A stretch of DNA of 8,274 nucleotides from Acidobacteriota bacterium (GTDB taxonomy: Bacteria > Acidobacteriota > Terriglobia > Terriglobales > Acidobacteriaceae), in assembly GCA_021793595.1 (NCBI GenBank), contig JAJYSL010000193.1, positions 1-8,274 on the forward strand. The letters are read 5' to 3'. A program made the position numbers and the translations under genes. This document shows positions 1-7,319 of the stretch, in pieces. Below the pieces are notes generated by a model. That model ran no database searches. It saw nothing but the letters and a program-made list of their open reading frames with translations, and was not told where the DNA came from. Within the stretch, counting starts at the first letter, position 1; each line of letters starts with the position of its first letter.

Positions 1-104
1 AAAACGGCGCAGCAAGCTTGCTATAACCTACCAGCGGGATACTGCCCGCGCCCCCAGTTCGAACACCAGCCCGGAAAAACCTTGCATCGCCCTTGGCGAA
101 AACG

Positions 105-1067
105 CTATGCCCGACACGCACCTAGCTTCAAGAATTCCCCATAATCTCGTATGTAATCATCCCTATCGTAATATTCCGAGGCGAACACGAGCAGCACAGC
201 ATCGGGGGAATAGCGATATTGGATGCCCCACGTCATAGGGGGAAGGTACAGCCCTAGGTTGGGCCTATCCAAGAGATACTCCTGTCGCTTCTTGCCGTCA
301 TCGGCGACCACCGAACATCTCCCCTTGATGCAGACAAGAAATTGTTCGCGCCGGCGATGAGCGTGTTCGCCTCTTGTCTCCGCGCTAGGCACATCGAAAA
401 CCAAAAAATATCGCTTCGGCTTGAATGGTACTGCCCGTTCGAATTCCCCGACACTGAGGTTCCCGCGCATGTCGGAGATGAATGGGAACTTATGGAAGGT
501 CACGCCACTCACCACTGACTCAGCGACCTCGGATATCGTCGACTCGAACCGCGCAACTTGTTGGGAATCGTTTTGAGTCTGTCTGTCAGTATCGGTATAT
601 CCGACAATCCGCGCCGGATTCCCAACCACAATCGCTCGTGGCGGGACCGACCTCGTAACTATCGCTCCTGCCCCGACCATAGCGTTTCTTGCAATGAGAA
701 GCCCCGGCAGGATGACAGCACCGGCTCCGATCGATACACCGTTTTCAATGGTCGTCTCAAGAAATCTGATCGGATACTGTTTGCTGCGGGGAAACTTGTC
801 ATTCGTGAAGGTGACGTTCGGTCCAATAAAAACATCATCGCCAACTCGAAGGCCATTCCATAACTGAACGCCACTCTTGACAGTCACTCGATCCCCGATA
901 ATTACGTCGTTTTCGATCAAGACATGAGCGCAGATGTTGCATTCGGAGCCGATCCTGGCGCCCGCGAAGATCACCACGAACTGCCAAACTCTGGTTCCAT
1001 TCCCGATGGTCACGGAAGACACGTCGGCAAATTTATGAATAAAAGGTTTGTTGAGAGTCTTCTCCAT
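105..1067 (-). CDS. Bifunctional WxcM-type sugar N-acyltransferase / 3,4-ketoisomerase
   Basis: The 320-residue product has two recognisable domains. Residues about 10-157 form a left-handed beta-helix acyltransferase built of hexapeptide repeats, with the WxcM/FdtC-like stretches [36 protein letters not shown] and VGNPARIVG. Residues about 185-315 are a FdtA/WxcM cupin with [23 protein letters not shown] and the paired histidines H235 and H237 in RGEHAHRR, the position of the catalytic pair in FdtA-type isomerases. By family knowledge the cupin converts dTDP-4-keto-6-deoxyglucose to a 3-keto isomer, and the acyltransferase acylates the 3-amino sugar made from it, in the cytoplasm, for O-antigen or other glycans. 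The intermediate aminotransferase step is absent here and would be expected beyond the left edge. The ATG is supported by AGAGG five bases upstream. It is divergent from the broken acyltransferase gene. The exact sugar product cannot be read from sequence. Confidence 0.93.
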   Translation of the reverse strand: MEKTLNKPFIHKFADVSSVTIGNGTRVWQFVVIFAGARIGSECNICAHVLIENDVIIGDRVTVKSGVQLWNGLRVGDDVFIGPNVTFTNDKFPRSKQYPIRFLETTIENGVSIGAGAVILPGLLIARNAMVGAGAIVTRSVPPRAIVVGNPARIVGYTDTDRQTQNDSQQVARFESTISEVAESVVSGVTFHKFPFISDMRGNLSVGEFERAVPFKPKRYFLVFDVPSAETRGEHAHRRREQFLVCIKGRCSVVADDGKKRQEYLLDRPNLGLYLPPMTWGIQYRYSPDAVLLVFASEYYDRDDYIRDYGEFLKLGACRA

Positions 1068-1072
1068 TCACA

Positions 1073-1077
1073 CCTCT
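1073..1077 (-). promoter_or_regulatory. Ribosome-binding site of the WxcM-type gene
   Basis: On the minus strand AGAGG lies five bases before the ATG at 1067. This supports that start over internal methionines. No convincing sigma-70 promoter pair was found in the 1068-1206 divergent gap on either strand. Confidence 0.6.
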
Positions 1078-1206
1078 GCCTGATTGAGACGCTGCGAGTT
1101 TGGCTGTCGGAATCAGTGTATCTGTTCTTCGATAGGGGGCAGGAGCGACGAAATCTTGTATGCAGTGAATTCCGGCCACCCATGCTGACAATATAACCGG
1201 GAGAAT

Positions 1207-3257
1207 GTGAGATGCGTCGACCCGGTCGATTCCCTCGCAAGGAGCCGCGGCCTTTGGCCTCAACCCACGACTCAATTTCCACTGGCAACGGCGCAACATC
1301 GCCACTGCCGCATTCCGACATACCGTCCCGATATCGACGGGATGCGCGGTCTTGCCGTGGTCGCATTCCACGCTTGGCCCCGCATCGCGCGCGGCGGCTA
1401 CGTCGGCGTCGATGTCTTCTTCATTCTGTCCGGCTACCTCATCTCCAGCATCATTTTCAAAGGCCTGGAAAAGAATGCATTCGACTTCAAAACCTTTTAC
1501 GTTCGAAGGATTCGCAGGATCTTCCCGACTCTTATTGTGGTGTTGCTGGCTTGCTTTATTTTCGGATGGTTCACACTTCCATCGGTACCCTATTCGGAAT
1601 TGGCCCTGCAAACGGCGGCTGGCGCTGGCTTCGTGTCCAACATTGTGCTGTTCCAGCAGGCAGGGTATTTCGACACATCTTCGGCAACAAAGCCATTGCT
1701 GCATCTGTGGTCATTAGGGATTGAAGAACAGATTCTATCTGGCGTGGCCACTCCTGCTTTATACGGCCTGGCGCTTGCGAGTTAGCCTGCTGAGGGTGGC
1801 TGCATTCATAGCCGTCGCTTCCTTCGCGTTGAACCTATACGTGGCACACATCAATCCGTCTGCCGACTTCTATCTACCCTTCACGCGTTTCTGGGAGCTG
1901 GCTTTTGGCAGCCTGCTCGCCTATGCCACCCTGCATCCTGGCGGTGGCTGGTATTCCGCGGCACAGCGAATGTTTCCAAGACTTGAGCCAGTTCTGTTCT
2001 CGGAGATTCGATCCGTTGCCGGCTTCGTCCTGGTAGCGACAGCGGTATTCCTGCTGACGAGTGCCACGGTTTTCCCGGGGTGGTGGGCTCTCCTGCCGAC
2101 TCTCGGAACATGCCTGGTCATTTCGGCGGGTCCGGGTGCATGGTTGAATCGCCGAGTTCTTTCAAGTCCACTGATCGTGTGGTTCGGCCTGATCAGCTAT
2201 CCGCTCTATCTTTGGCATTGGCCACTTCTCTCCTTCGCGGAAATTGTCGAGTTTGGTCCAGTCCGTATCCAGATTCGCGCGGTTCTGGTTTTTGTCGCAA
2301 TCTTCCTGGCCTGGCTGACATACAAATTTGTCGAGACGCCGTTGCGCCATGGCGGCCACAGCCTGCAGAAGGTGACTGGCTTGTGCACATCGATGGCGAT
2401 GATTGCCGCGGTCGCGATGGGTACTTGGGGATTGAGAGGGTTGCCTGATCGCGCCATCAATCAGGCTCCAAAGTGGACCTTTCTGGCGTATTACGACAAT
2501 CTCCATGTACATGGCCTCTATGCCACCTATCGTGCGGAGTGCGATTTTTACGATTGGGACACCAAAACCCGCAAGCAACGCATTGCCGCCTCTTGCACGG
2601 ATGTTCCCGTCGGTCAGTCGGTATTTCTCTGGGGCGATTCTCATGCCCAGGCCCTCTCCTTCGGCCTGCGGCAATTTTTTGCCGGGCGTCGTCGTATGGC
2701 TCAGGTAGCCAGCTCGGGTTGCAGTCCGAGCATCGATGGCGGCGAAACTGACGCGCCTGCACTGGATTGCGCTGTTTCCAATCGCTACGCTTTACATGAG
2801 ATTGCACGTTTGAAGCCGCACATCGTTATCATGGCGCAAGTGCGGAATCATCAGGCCACGGATTGGGATCGGATTGCCGATCGCTTACACACCCTCGGTG
2901 CAGGCAGAGTGGTATCCGTCGCTGCCTCTGGTGTTTGTTCGCCACTTCTGGGGCACCAGCCCGGTCTATATCAAGGACGGTTTGGATGGTGATGTTTTAT
3001 ATACCGATCAGCAGCTCCAGGAAAGATATGGACATTCATCAAAGCTGACGTACATCTCAATGGTGCAGAAACTCTGCACGCGGGATGGTTGCTTGGCCCG
3101 CGTTCCTCGATCCCCAGAGCTAATGGCCATAGATTACGGCCATCTCTCCCCACCTGCATCAGCTTTCGTTGGCCGCACAATTATTGGAGCCGCTCTGATG
3201 AAGGACGGAATTCTAACCCGAGTCGATCCGGCTTCCTACCCGTCGCGCATTCCTTGA
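1207..3257 (+). pseudogene. Broken OafA-type membrane O-acyltransferase with SGNH domain
   Basis: Read across three frames, this is a full-length acyltransferase-3 family protein. Frame one (about 1315-1731) carries YRPDIDGMRGLAV, GGYVGVDVFFILSGYLIS, FYVRRIRRIFP and LLHLWSLGIEEQ. Frame two (1733 to about 2914) continues with FYLAWPLLL, several membrane helices, ISYPLYLWHWPLL and the SGNH block FLWGDSHAQ at 2624-2650. Frame three (about 2907-3257) holds the SGNH end with the Asp (3132) and His (3141) of AIDYGHLS. The intact family acylates surface sugars using membrane helices plus a periplasmic SGNH esterase-like domain. Lesions: one extra A near 1732; a deletion with frameshift at 2906-2914; three residues missing from the conserved R-X10-H motif (R codon 1345, H codon 1369, seven residues between). 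The 5' end is unclear. GTG 1207 is in frame but adds unalignable residues; ATG 1212 has GGGAG at 1199 but lies in another frame. Sequencing error could explain the single-base lesion but not all of them. Confidence 0.9.
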
Positions 3258-3842
3258 AATGCTTACGCACCATCGATAAGAGCAGCAGTCAATCAGATGG
3301 TCTCATCGGGAGACTCTGGAGAGCGAGGCTTCATATTCGCGCGACGAAGTAGCTTGCCGGCTTGAGCCGAAAATCGTTCGAATCTACCTGCATTTTTTGC
3401 TGACTTATCGCTGCAGAACCACGTCCCGATTGCGATGCATCGCTCGGTGACTGAGCGTCCTTTGAAGGGAAGCCGCGAAGTCGCGATGTTAAGAGCATTC
3501 TTGCATTTAGGGCAATATCGGGATGTGGGTGCAGATTCCCAATATTCCGTTTCGCAGAAAATGAGAACGATTTACCCGTGGCCGCGACGCAGAGCATGGA
3601 AACGGCGCAGAAACTTGCCTCAAAAACTGCGCATGCATGCGGATCCGATAGAGCGGGCTTTGTGCGCGAATACAGCGGACAGTATCTGCACCTTCTCTCC
3701 TGCACCAGCGTCCATCCTTCTCGATAACAGTAATTCCGCATTTGCCCAACCTCCACGCTGTGGCGATCGCGTTTTCATTCATCAATTGCAATGATCGAAT
3801 AGCCTAACCCATAAGTCCTGAATCAGTCCCCAACCACAAATC
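3258..3842. other. 585-base stretch without a convincing gene
   Basis: Open frames of about 95-140 codons exist here on both strands (for example plus 3435-3794 and minus 3331-3756). Their products are rich in Arg, Ser and Cys, lack recognisable motifs or hydrophobic patterning, overlap each other, and have no good ribosome-binding sites. A short hairpin-capable sequence, CGGCTTGAGCCG at 3358-3369, has no T-tract behind it and is too weak to call a terminator. It could be decayed coding sequence from either flank or plain intergenic DNA. The right end presumably holds the promoter of the cassette starting at 3858. A weak candidate is TTGCAA (3786-3791), 18 bases, CATAAG (3810-3815). Confidence 0.5.
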
Positions 3843-3860
3843 AGGAGGAAATTTTCCATG
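3843..3860 (+). repeat. 18-base translation-start repeat, copy 1
   Basis: AGGAGGAAATTTTCCATG comprises a perfect AGGAGG Shine-Dalgarno, a nine-base spacer and the ATG at 3858. The identical 18 bases recur at 4222-4239 before the next gene. Within it GGAAA-T-TTTCC (3847-3857) is an inverted repeat overlapping the last bases of the Shine-Dalgarno. This fixes the start of the 93-residue gene. Confidence 0.85.
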
Positions 3861-4139
3861 GTGTTTGAACACATCCTGTGGATGTTCGTCTGTCTGCGTC
3901 TGCTGGGCAGCGAGCCTGTGAACCCGTCTCCTGGCATGACGGTGTTCGCGTATGCGGCAGAGCTGGAATTTCAATATTGCCGTCTGCGCATTTTCGCAGG
4001 CGCCGCAGCCAGTAGCGATGCGAGAGAGCTCACGCGCGACCTTATCGGCATCCTCGGACTACCGCAGGCTGCCGAACCGTTGCCACCCACATTGTTGCCG
4101 TTGCTGTTTCGTGATGCGGCAGATCATCTCAACACTTGA
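3858..4139 (+). CDS. Small protein of unknown family, first gene of AAA+ cassette
   Basis: I do not recognise this 93-residue product. The N-terminus (residues 2-17, VFEHILWMFVCLRLLG) is hydrophobic but short and contains charged residues, so it looks more like an amphipathic helix than a clear signal peptide or membrane span. The middle (28-50) is Ala- and aromatic-rich. The C-terminus (52-92) looks helical and Leu-rich, with a proline-rich hinge (EPLPPTLLPLL, 73-83). A perfect AGGAGG nine bases upstream makes the start and its translation convincing. A 97-base gap poor in G separates it from the membrane-protein gene, which uses the same 18-base start sequence. Position and shared leader suggest a functional partner of the downstream ATPase, such as an adaptor or regulator, but that is inference. 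Confidence 0.6.
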   Translation: MVFEHILWMFVCLRLLGSEPVNPSPGMTVFAYAAELEFQYCRLRIFAGAAASSDARELTRDLIGILGLPQAAEPLPPTLLPLLFRDAADHLNT

Positions 4140-4221
4140 TCCCTTCCCAACCAATTGCATTTCCATTGCAGTAGCAAACACCCTGCCTTCCACTACCACA
4201 CAACCCCTCACCCCATTTCCG

Positions 4222-4239
4222 AGGAGGAAATTTTCCATG
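4222..4239 (+). repeat. 18-base translation-start repeat, copy 2
   Basis: An exact second copy of AGGAGGAAATTTTCCATG, ending in the ATG at 4237. Identity extends through the whole Shine-Dalgarno, spacer and start codon, whereas the leaders further upstream differ but are both C/A-rich and G-poor. It selects the ATG at 4237 even though the same frame is open back to an upstream ATG at 3952. Confidence 0.88.
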
Positions 4240-4467
4240 ACTGATACCCAACTTATCGTAGCCACTGTATGGCCGATATTCCTGATTGCAGTCCTTGCGG
4301 CTGTCTATGCCCTGCAGTTCATCCTGGACAGGCTGGAGCAGATCGTGCAGCGTCCGCTTGAGAAGATCGAACAACGTCTGTTCGCGATCGACGCGTCACT
4401 CCACGAATCCAACCGTCATCGCGAGAGACTCATCGGCCGCATCGACCGCTTCCCTGAGCATCGATAA
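4237..4467 (+). CDS. Small single-pass membrane protein with coiled coil
   Basis: The product has 77 residues. Residues about 6-28 (LIVATVWPIFLIAVLAAVYALQF) form one strong membrane helix preceded by a short acidic/polar N-terminus. Residues about 29-70 are a highly charged helix with leucine/isoleucine heptad spacing (ILDRLEQIVQ, LEKIEQRLFAI) and many Arg, which suggests an N-out, C-in membrane anchor with a cytoplasmic coiled coil. I recognise no family. The frame is open from 3952, but the perfect AGGAGG before ATG 4237 decides the start. It sits between the 93-residue gene and the tandem AAA+ ATPase on the same strand. A membrane tether or recruiting partner for the ATPase is a reasonable inference. 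The 122-base gap that follows is C/A-rich with no terminator-like hairpin. Confidence 0.72.
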   Translation: MTDTQLIVATVWPIFLIAVLAAVYALQFILDRLEQIVQRPLEKIEQRLFAIDASLHESNRHRERLIGRIDRFPEHR

Positions 4468-4576
4468 AACTCATTTTTGATGCGAACGCAAATCTGCCTT
4501 TCATTCCACGCCATCGCCCGCCTTCCCGTCGCAATCAACGCAAACAATCATTCGCAATTCAAATCCATTTCTTCTT

Positions 4577-4588
4577 GAAAGGACTTTC
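4577..4588 (+). promoter_or_regulatory. RBS within a short inverted repeat, start of the AAA+ gene
   Basis: AAAGGA (4578-4583) lies six bases before ATG 4590 and supports that start over the in-frame TTG at 4575. The site sits in GAAAG-GA-CTTTC, an inverted repeat with five-base arms. It resembles in layout the GGAAA-T-TTTCC repeats at the two preceding genes. Confidence 0.6.
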
Positions 4589-4589
4589 T

Positions 4590-6776
4590 ATGCTTTGGCC
4601 CGAATACTGGCACTACCAGGAGCAGCATCTCCGCGAGCAAATCCTCGCTGCGCAAACCGAGCTCGACGGGCTGCCGTCAACGGCAGCTTCCTTGCAAAAG
4701 CTCGAGCGCAGAGCCAGGCATGCCCTGCGCAGCTATCTCCGGCAATGCGTCCGCCGCGCGACAGGACGTATTCTGCTCCACCATCCCGATGGCCTCTTCC
4801 GCAGTTTCTCGATCGCCCGCAAACTGCGGCGCTTTGTCCTCGACCAATGCCGGGTGCGCATGCAAATCTGGACCGGCCCCTCCGGCAACGCGGAATATCC
4901 GGAGCAGGTCCGGACACTTCCAACATATTTTGCGAACCATAATTTCATCCAGATGCGGAACCTCGATCCGGCGCGCACAAACGACTTCGCGCCCTTCCTG
5001 GCCATCGACTATGCAGCGTCGCGAGACTTCGCGGCCGCTCCCGGCGCCATTTGGGTCTATCCAGCCCTTGGGACTCTGCAAGCCCGCGCGCAGGTATTCT
5101 GCCCTCTGCCCAATCCAAGAAAAGACGGCAAGACATGCAACGCGCAAAGCATTTACTCCAAGGTCTTCGCAGAACGCAGTCTCTTTCTGCAACCGACTAT
5201 GGAGGAATTTCGCCGCCTGGTCGAGATCGAGCAGCGACGGCGGTCTTTAGAAAATAGACTGCAGGAATTGCACGCCCGCCAGCAGCAATCCTCGGCTGCG
5301 CAGACCGCATGGAAGAAGATCGCGTTGCCCGACGCGCAGAAACTCGAACTGATGCAGCAGGTCGATCTGTTTCTCGATGGCACATTGGTTTGTCCGCGCG
5401 CGGTCCTGCTGCAAGGCGCTCCGGGAACGGGCAAGACCTTGTTGGCAGCCACGCTTGCGGAGGTGCTCGGAAACCGCCGCTTCTTCCATCCCACACTCGC
5501 GGAACTGAAACATCCGCACCTCGGTCAAAGCGCGCAACTGGTGGCGGAATTCTGGAAGCAGGTCCGCGCCAGCAAACCCGCCGTCTTGTTTCTTGACGAA
5601 TGCGAAAGCATCTTCGGCAAGCGCGGCGCGGCGGAAACCGATGCGGTCGCTCTGGAGCTGGTCCAGACATTTCTTTCGCAGTGGGACGGAAAGGAAGAAG
5701 GCGTCTGGTTGATTGCCGCCACCAATCGTCGTGAGATGCTCGACGATGCCATTCTGTCTCGCTTCGGCAGCCAGATAGAAATCTGTTTACCTGAGGAGAA
5801 GGCACGAGTGGAGATTCTCCAAAACGAGCTTGCTGCGCTCGATGTTCACGTCGAACTGCCGCCGGACATTCGAGCGCGCACCGTTGGCATGTCCGGGCGC
5901 GACCTGGCCATGCTGGCGACGAAAGTTGTTTCTGTGGCCTATCCGGGCGCGATCGAAGCTCGGCACTTTGATGCTGCCATTCAGTCGATGCGTGTGGCCG
6001 GCAATACGCAGGTGGACAAGGAGGCCACCTGGCAGACGCTCGTCCTCGACCGGCAAACGGAAGAGAAACTCCAGACCCTATGCGCGCTGCTTCGCAACGT
6101 GGAGGCATGGCAGTCGCGCGGCGTTTCCATCCCTACGGGAAGTCTTCTCAGTGGACCGCCGGGAACCGGCAAGACACAAATCGCGCGGACCCTGGCGAAC
6201 GAAAGCGGGCTATCGTTTGTTGCCGCCTCGACGGCCGATCTCAAAGCGAATTTCCTCGGACAAAGCGCCAACCGCGTGAAGAATCTCTTTGAGCGCGTGC
6301 GCGCCTCGGCCCCGGCGATTCTGTTTTTGGATGAACTCGACATCCTGACCCGAGACCGCGATGTCAGCGGCAACGATGCCCTCCTGCAGGAAGTCATCGG
6401 GCAACTGCTCCAGGAGATCGACGGCATTCGCAGATCCACATCGCATGTGTGTCTACTCGCCGCCACCAACTGCGTAGACCATATCGATCCTGCCATCCGC
6501 AGCCGCTTGCAGGAGCAGATCGAAATTCCATTGCCAAACTCGGAAGCTCGCGTGCGTCTACTGGAGATTTTTCTCCGCGCCAAGCCGCTGGACTTTTCGC
6601 TCGCCAGCGTTTCCCGCACGCTGGCAGAAAAGTCGCATGGCATGTCTGGCAGAGACATAAAACACTGGATCGCCCGCGCCGAACAGACAGCCGTGCAATG
6701 CGCCATCGCCCGAGGTGGGCCGCAACATTTCGTCCTCACCATCCAAGACCTCGACAGACCTCCTGGTTGCCGTTAA
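4590..6776 (+). CDS. Tandem AAA+ ATPase with novel N-terminal domain
   Basis: The 728-residue product has two AAA+ modules of the classic (FtsH/Cdc48/katanin-like) clade. D1: Walker A GAPGTGKT 276-283, Walker B AVLFLDE with D336/E337, sensor-1 N379 in AATN, arginine-finger candidate R391, helical-lid motif GMSGRD 433-438. D2: Walker A GPPGTGKT 522-529, Walker B AILFLDE with D581/E582, sensor-1 N627, candidate fingers R637/R639, a second GMSGRD near the C-terminus. Both look catalytically complete. The pore-loop positions are H310-L-G in D1 and F555-L-G in D2, so only D2 keeps an aromatic. Residues 1-200 match nothing I know: an Arg-rich helical start, then a mixed region with several aromatics. 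A coiled coil follows at about 201-240. The family uses ATP hydrolysis to thread or remodel proteins as hexameric rings. No protease domain is fused, so it would be a stand-alone unfoldase or disassembly factor. It is third in the cassette after a membrane coiled-coil protein. Confidence 0.92.
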   Translation: MLWPEYWHYQEQHLREQILAAQTELDGLPSTAASLQKLERRARHALRSYLRQCVRRATGRILLHHPDGLFRSFSIARKLRRFVLDQCRVRMQIWTGPSGNAEYPEQVRTLPTYFANHNFIQMRNLDPARTNDFAPFLAIDYAASRDFAAAPGAIWVYPALGTLQARAQVFCPLPNPRKDGKTCNAQSIYSKVFAERSLFLQPTMEEFRRLVEIEQRRRSLENRLQELHARQQQSSAAQTAWKKIALPDAQKLELMQQVDLFLDGTLVCPRAVLLQGAPGTGKTLLAATLAEVLGNRRFFHPTLAELKHPHLGQSAQLVAEFWKQVRASKPAVLFLDECESIFGKRGAAETDAVALELVQTFLSQWDGKEEGVWLIAATNRREMLDDAILSRFGSQIEICLPEEKARVEILQNELAALDVHVELPPDIRARTVGMSGRDLAMLATKVVSVAYPGAIEARHFDAAIQSMRVAGNTQVDKEATWQTLVLDRQTEEKLQTLCALLRNVEAWQSRGVSIPTGSLLSGPPGTGKTQIARTLANESGLSFVAASTADLKANFLGQSANRVKNLFERVRASAPAILFLDELDILTRDRDVSGNDALLQEVIGQLLQEIDGIRRSTSHVCLLAATNCVDHIDPAIRSRLQEQIEIPLPNSEARVRLLEIFLRAKPLDFSLASVSRTLAEKSHGMSGRDIKHWIARAEQTAVQCAIARGGPQHFVLTIQDLDRPPGCR

Positions 6777-6793
6777 CCGGGAGGCTGCCAAGA

Positions 6794-7120
6794 TCATAGA
6801 CACCGCCAGCTATAGCTAGTTGATGGTGTAACCGCAGGCGCGTCGCGGCAGCCCTGTATCTCCATGCCGCCGAACAGCCCGATCAGCATACAAGCCCCGG
6901 CCACCATGGGAATCCATATTCGCAGCAGATCGCTCTTCCACTCATGCAGGAGCGCATCCATTGTTTTTACCCTGCTCTCCAGCGAATACTCAATGCGATG
7001 GTTGGCGCTTTCCACTTGTGCGACAACGCCGCCATGCGAATCTGACAGTGTACGCAGAGCGGCTGAGAGTTCCTTCTGTGCACTCGTCATGGCCGCATTC
7101 GTGGTCTGTAGCGCGCTCAA
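6794..7120 (-). CDS. Small coiled-coil protein with C-terminal membrane anchor, 5' end probably frameshifted
   Basis: The product has 108 residues from the TTG at 7120. Residues about 3-63 form a long polar helix (QKELSAALRTLSDSH, RIEYSLESRVKTMDALLHEW), followed by a membrane helix at about 66-88 (LLRIWIPMVAGACMLIGLFG) and a short tail. I recognise no family with confidence; the layout resembles small plasmid-mobilisation accessory proteins, but that is weak. A TAG precedes the TTG in frame, and another ATG lies at 7090 without a ribosome-binding site. In the neighbouring frame, 7178 to about 7125 encodes MPELEEPQAEMLALPLLG, which joins naturally to TLSALQTTNAAM if one base is removed near 7121-7126. 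That would give about 127 residues from a TTG at 7178 with AGGAG just upstream. The gene converges on the AAA+ gene with a 17-base gap. Confidence 0.55.
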   Translation of the reverse strand: MSALQTTNAAMTSAQKELSAALRTLSDSHGGVVAQVESANHRIEYSLESRVKTMDALLHEWKSDLLRIWIPMVAGACMLIGLFGGMEIQGCRDAPAVTPSTSYSWRCL

Positions 7121-7256
7121 AGTGTCCTAGCAGCGGCAGTGCCAGCATTTCCGCCTGTGGCTCCTCAAGCTCCGGCAAAGACTCCTAAAGACGCCACGGG
7201 CGCAAGAGTAAGGCACCAAAAATGAATGGTTTAGCTCATCCGCAGCCGCTATTCCT

Positions 7257-7305
7257 TGAGTTGTCAACTCATAGGTTGACAACTCATAAACTGACAACTC
7301 ATAAT
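7257..7305 (+). repeat. Three 15-base tandem repeats plus palindrome
   Basis: Head-to-tail copies lie at 7261-7275 (TTGTCAACTCATAGG), 7276-7290 (TTGACAACTCATAAA) and 7291-7305 (CTGACAACTCATAAT), sharing the core TG-A/T-CAACTCATA. The first copy overlaps a palindrome at 7257-7271, TGAGTTG-T-CAACTCA, with seven-base arms. The tract is markedly more AT-rich than its surroundings and ends 25 bases before the ATPase start codon. It looks like an operator array for a dimeric or oligomeric regulator. Confidence 0.85.
7276..7305 (+). promoter_or_regulatory. Sigma-70-type promoter built from the tandem repeats
   Basis: TTGACA (7276-7281) is a perfect -35. After 18 bases comes CATAAT (7300-7305), five of six matches to the -10 consensus. 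Each element is part of a repeat unit, so a protein binding the repeats would cover the promoter. A weaker equivalent one unit upstream is TTGTCA (7261-7266), 18 bases, CATAAA (7285-7290). Transcription would start about 7312, leaving a very short leader with AAGGA at 7320-7324. Confidence 0.6.
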
Positions 7306-7319
7306 AATGACGCTTAAGC

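Noticed and set aside
1..121. Minus-strand frame from GTG 121 to the window edge, overlapping the WxcM gene end by 17 bases
   Set aside because: It is open for 40 codons, but no motif is recognisable and there is only a weak GAAG upstream; an open stretch this short is expected by chance.
3331..3756. Minus-strand stretch NYCYREGWTLVQE resembling the linker after the catalytic domain of serine recombinases
   Set aside because: The resemblance is about ten residues; no catalytic Ser region, DRPAL-type motif or zinc ribbon lies in any frame around it.
3435..3794. 119-codon plus-strand open frame
   Set aside because: No ribosome-binding site, no motif, Arg-rich shadow-like composition, and an overlapping minus-strand frame of similar length.
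5197..6108. 303-codon minus-strand open frame opposite the tandem AAA+ gene
   Set aside because: Low-complexity Arg/Pro/Ala-rich translation typical of the antisense of a GC-rich gene; the plus strand carries both AAA+ modules.
6800..6829. Hairpin ACACC...GGTGT with inner AGCTATAGCT between the convergent genes, considered as a bidirectional terminator
   Set aside because: The stem is interrupted, no T-tract follows on either strand, and it lies inside the end of the minus-strand gene.
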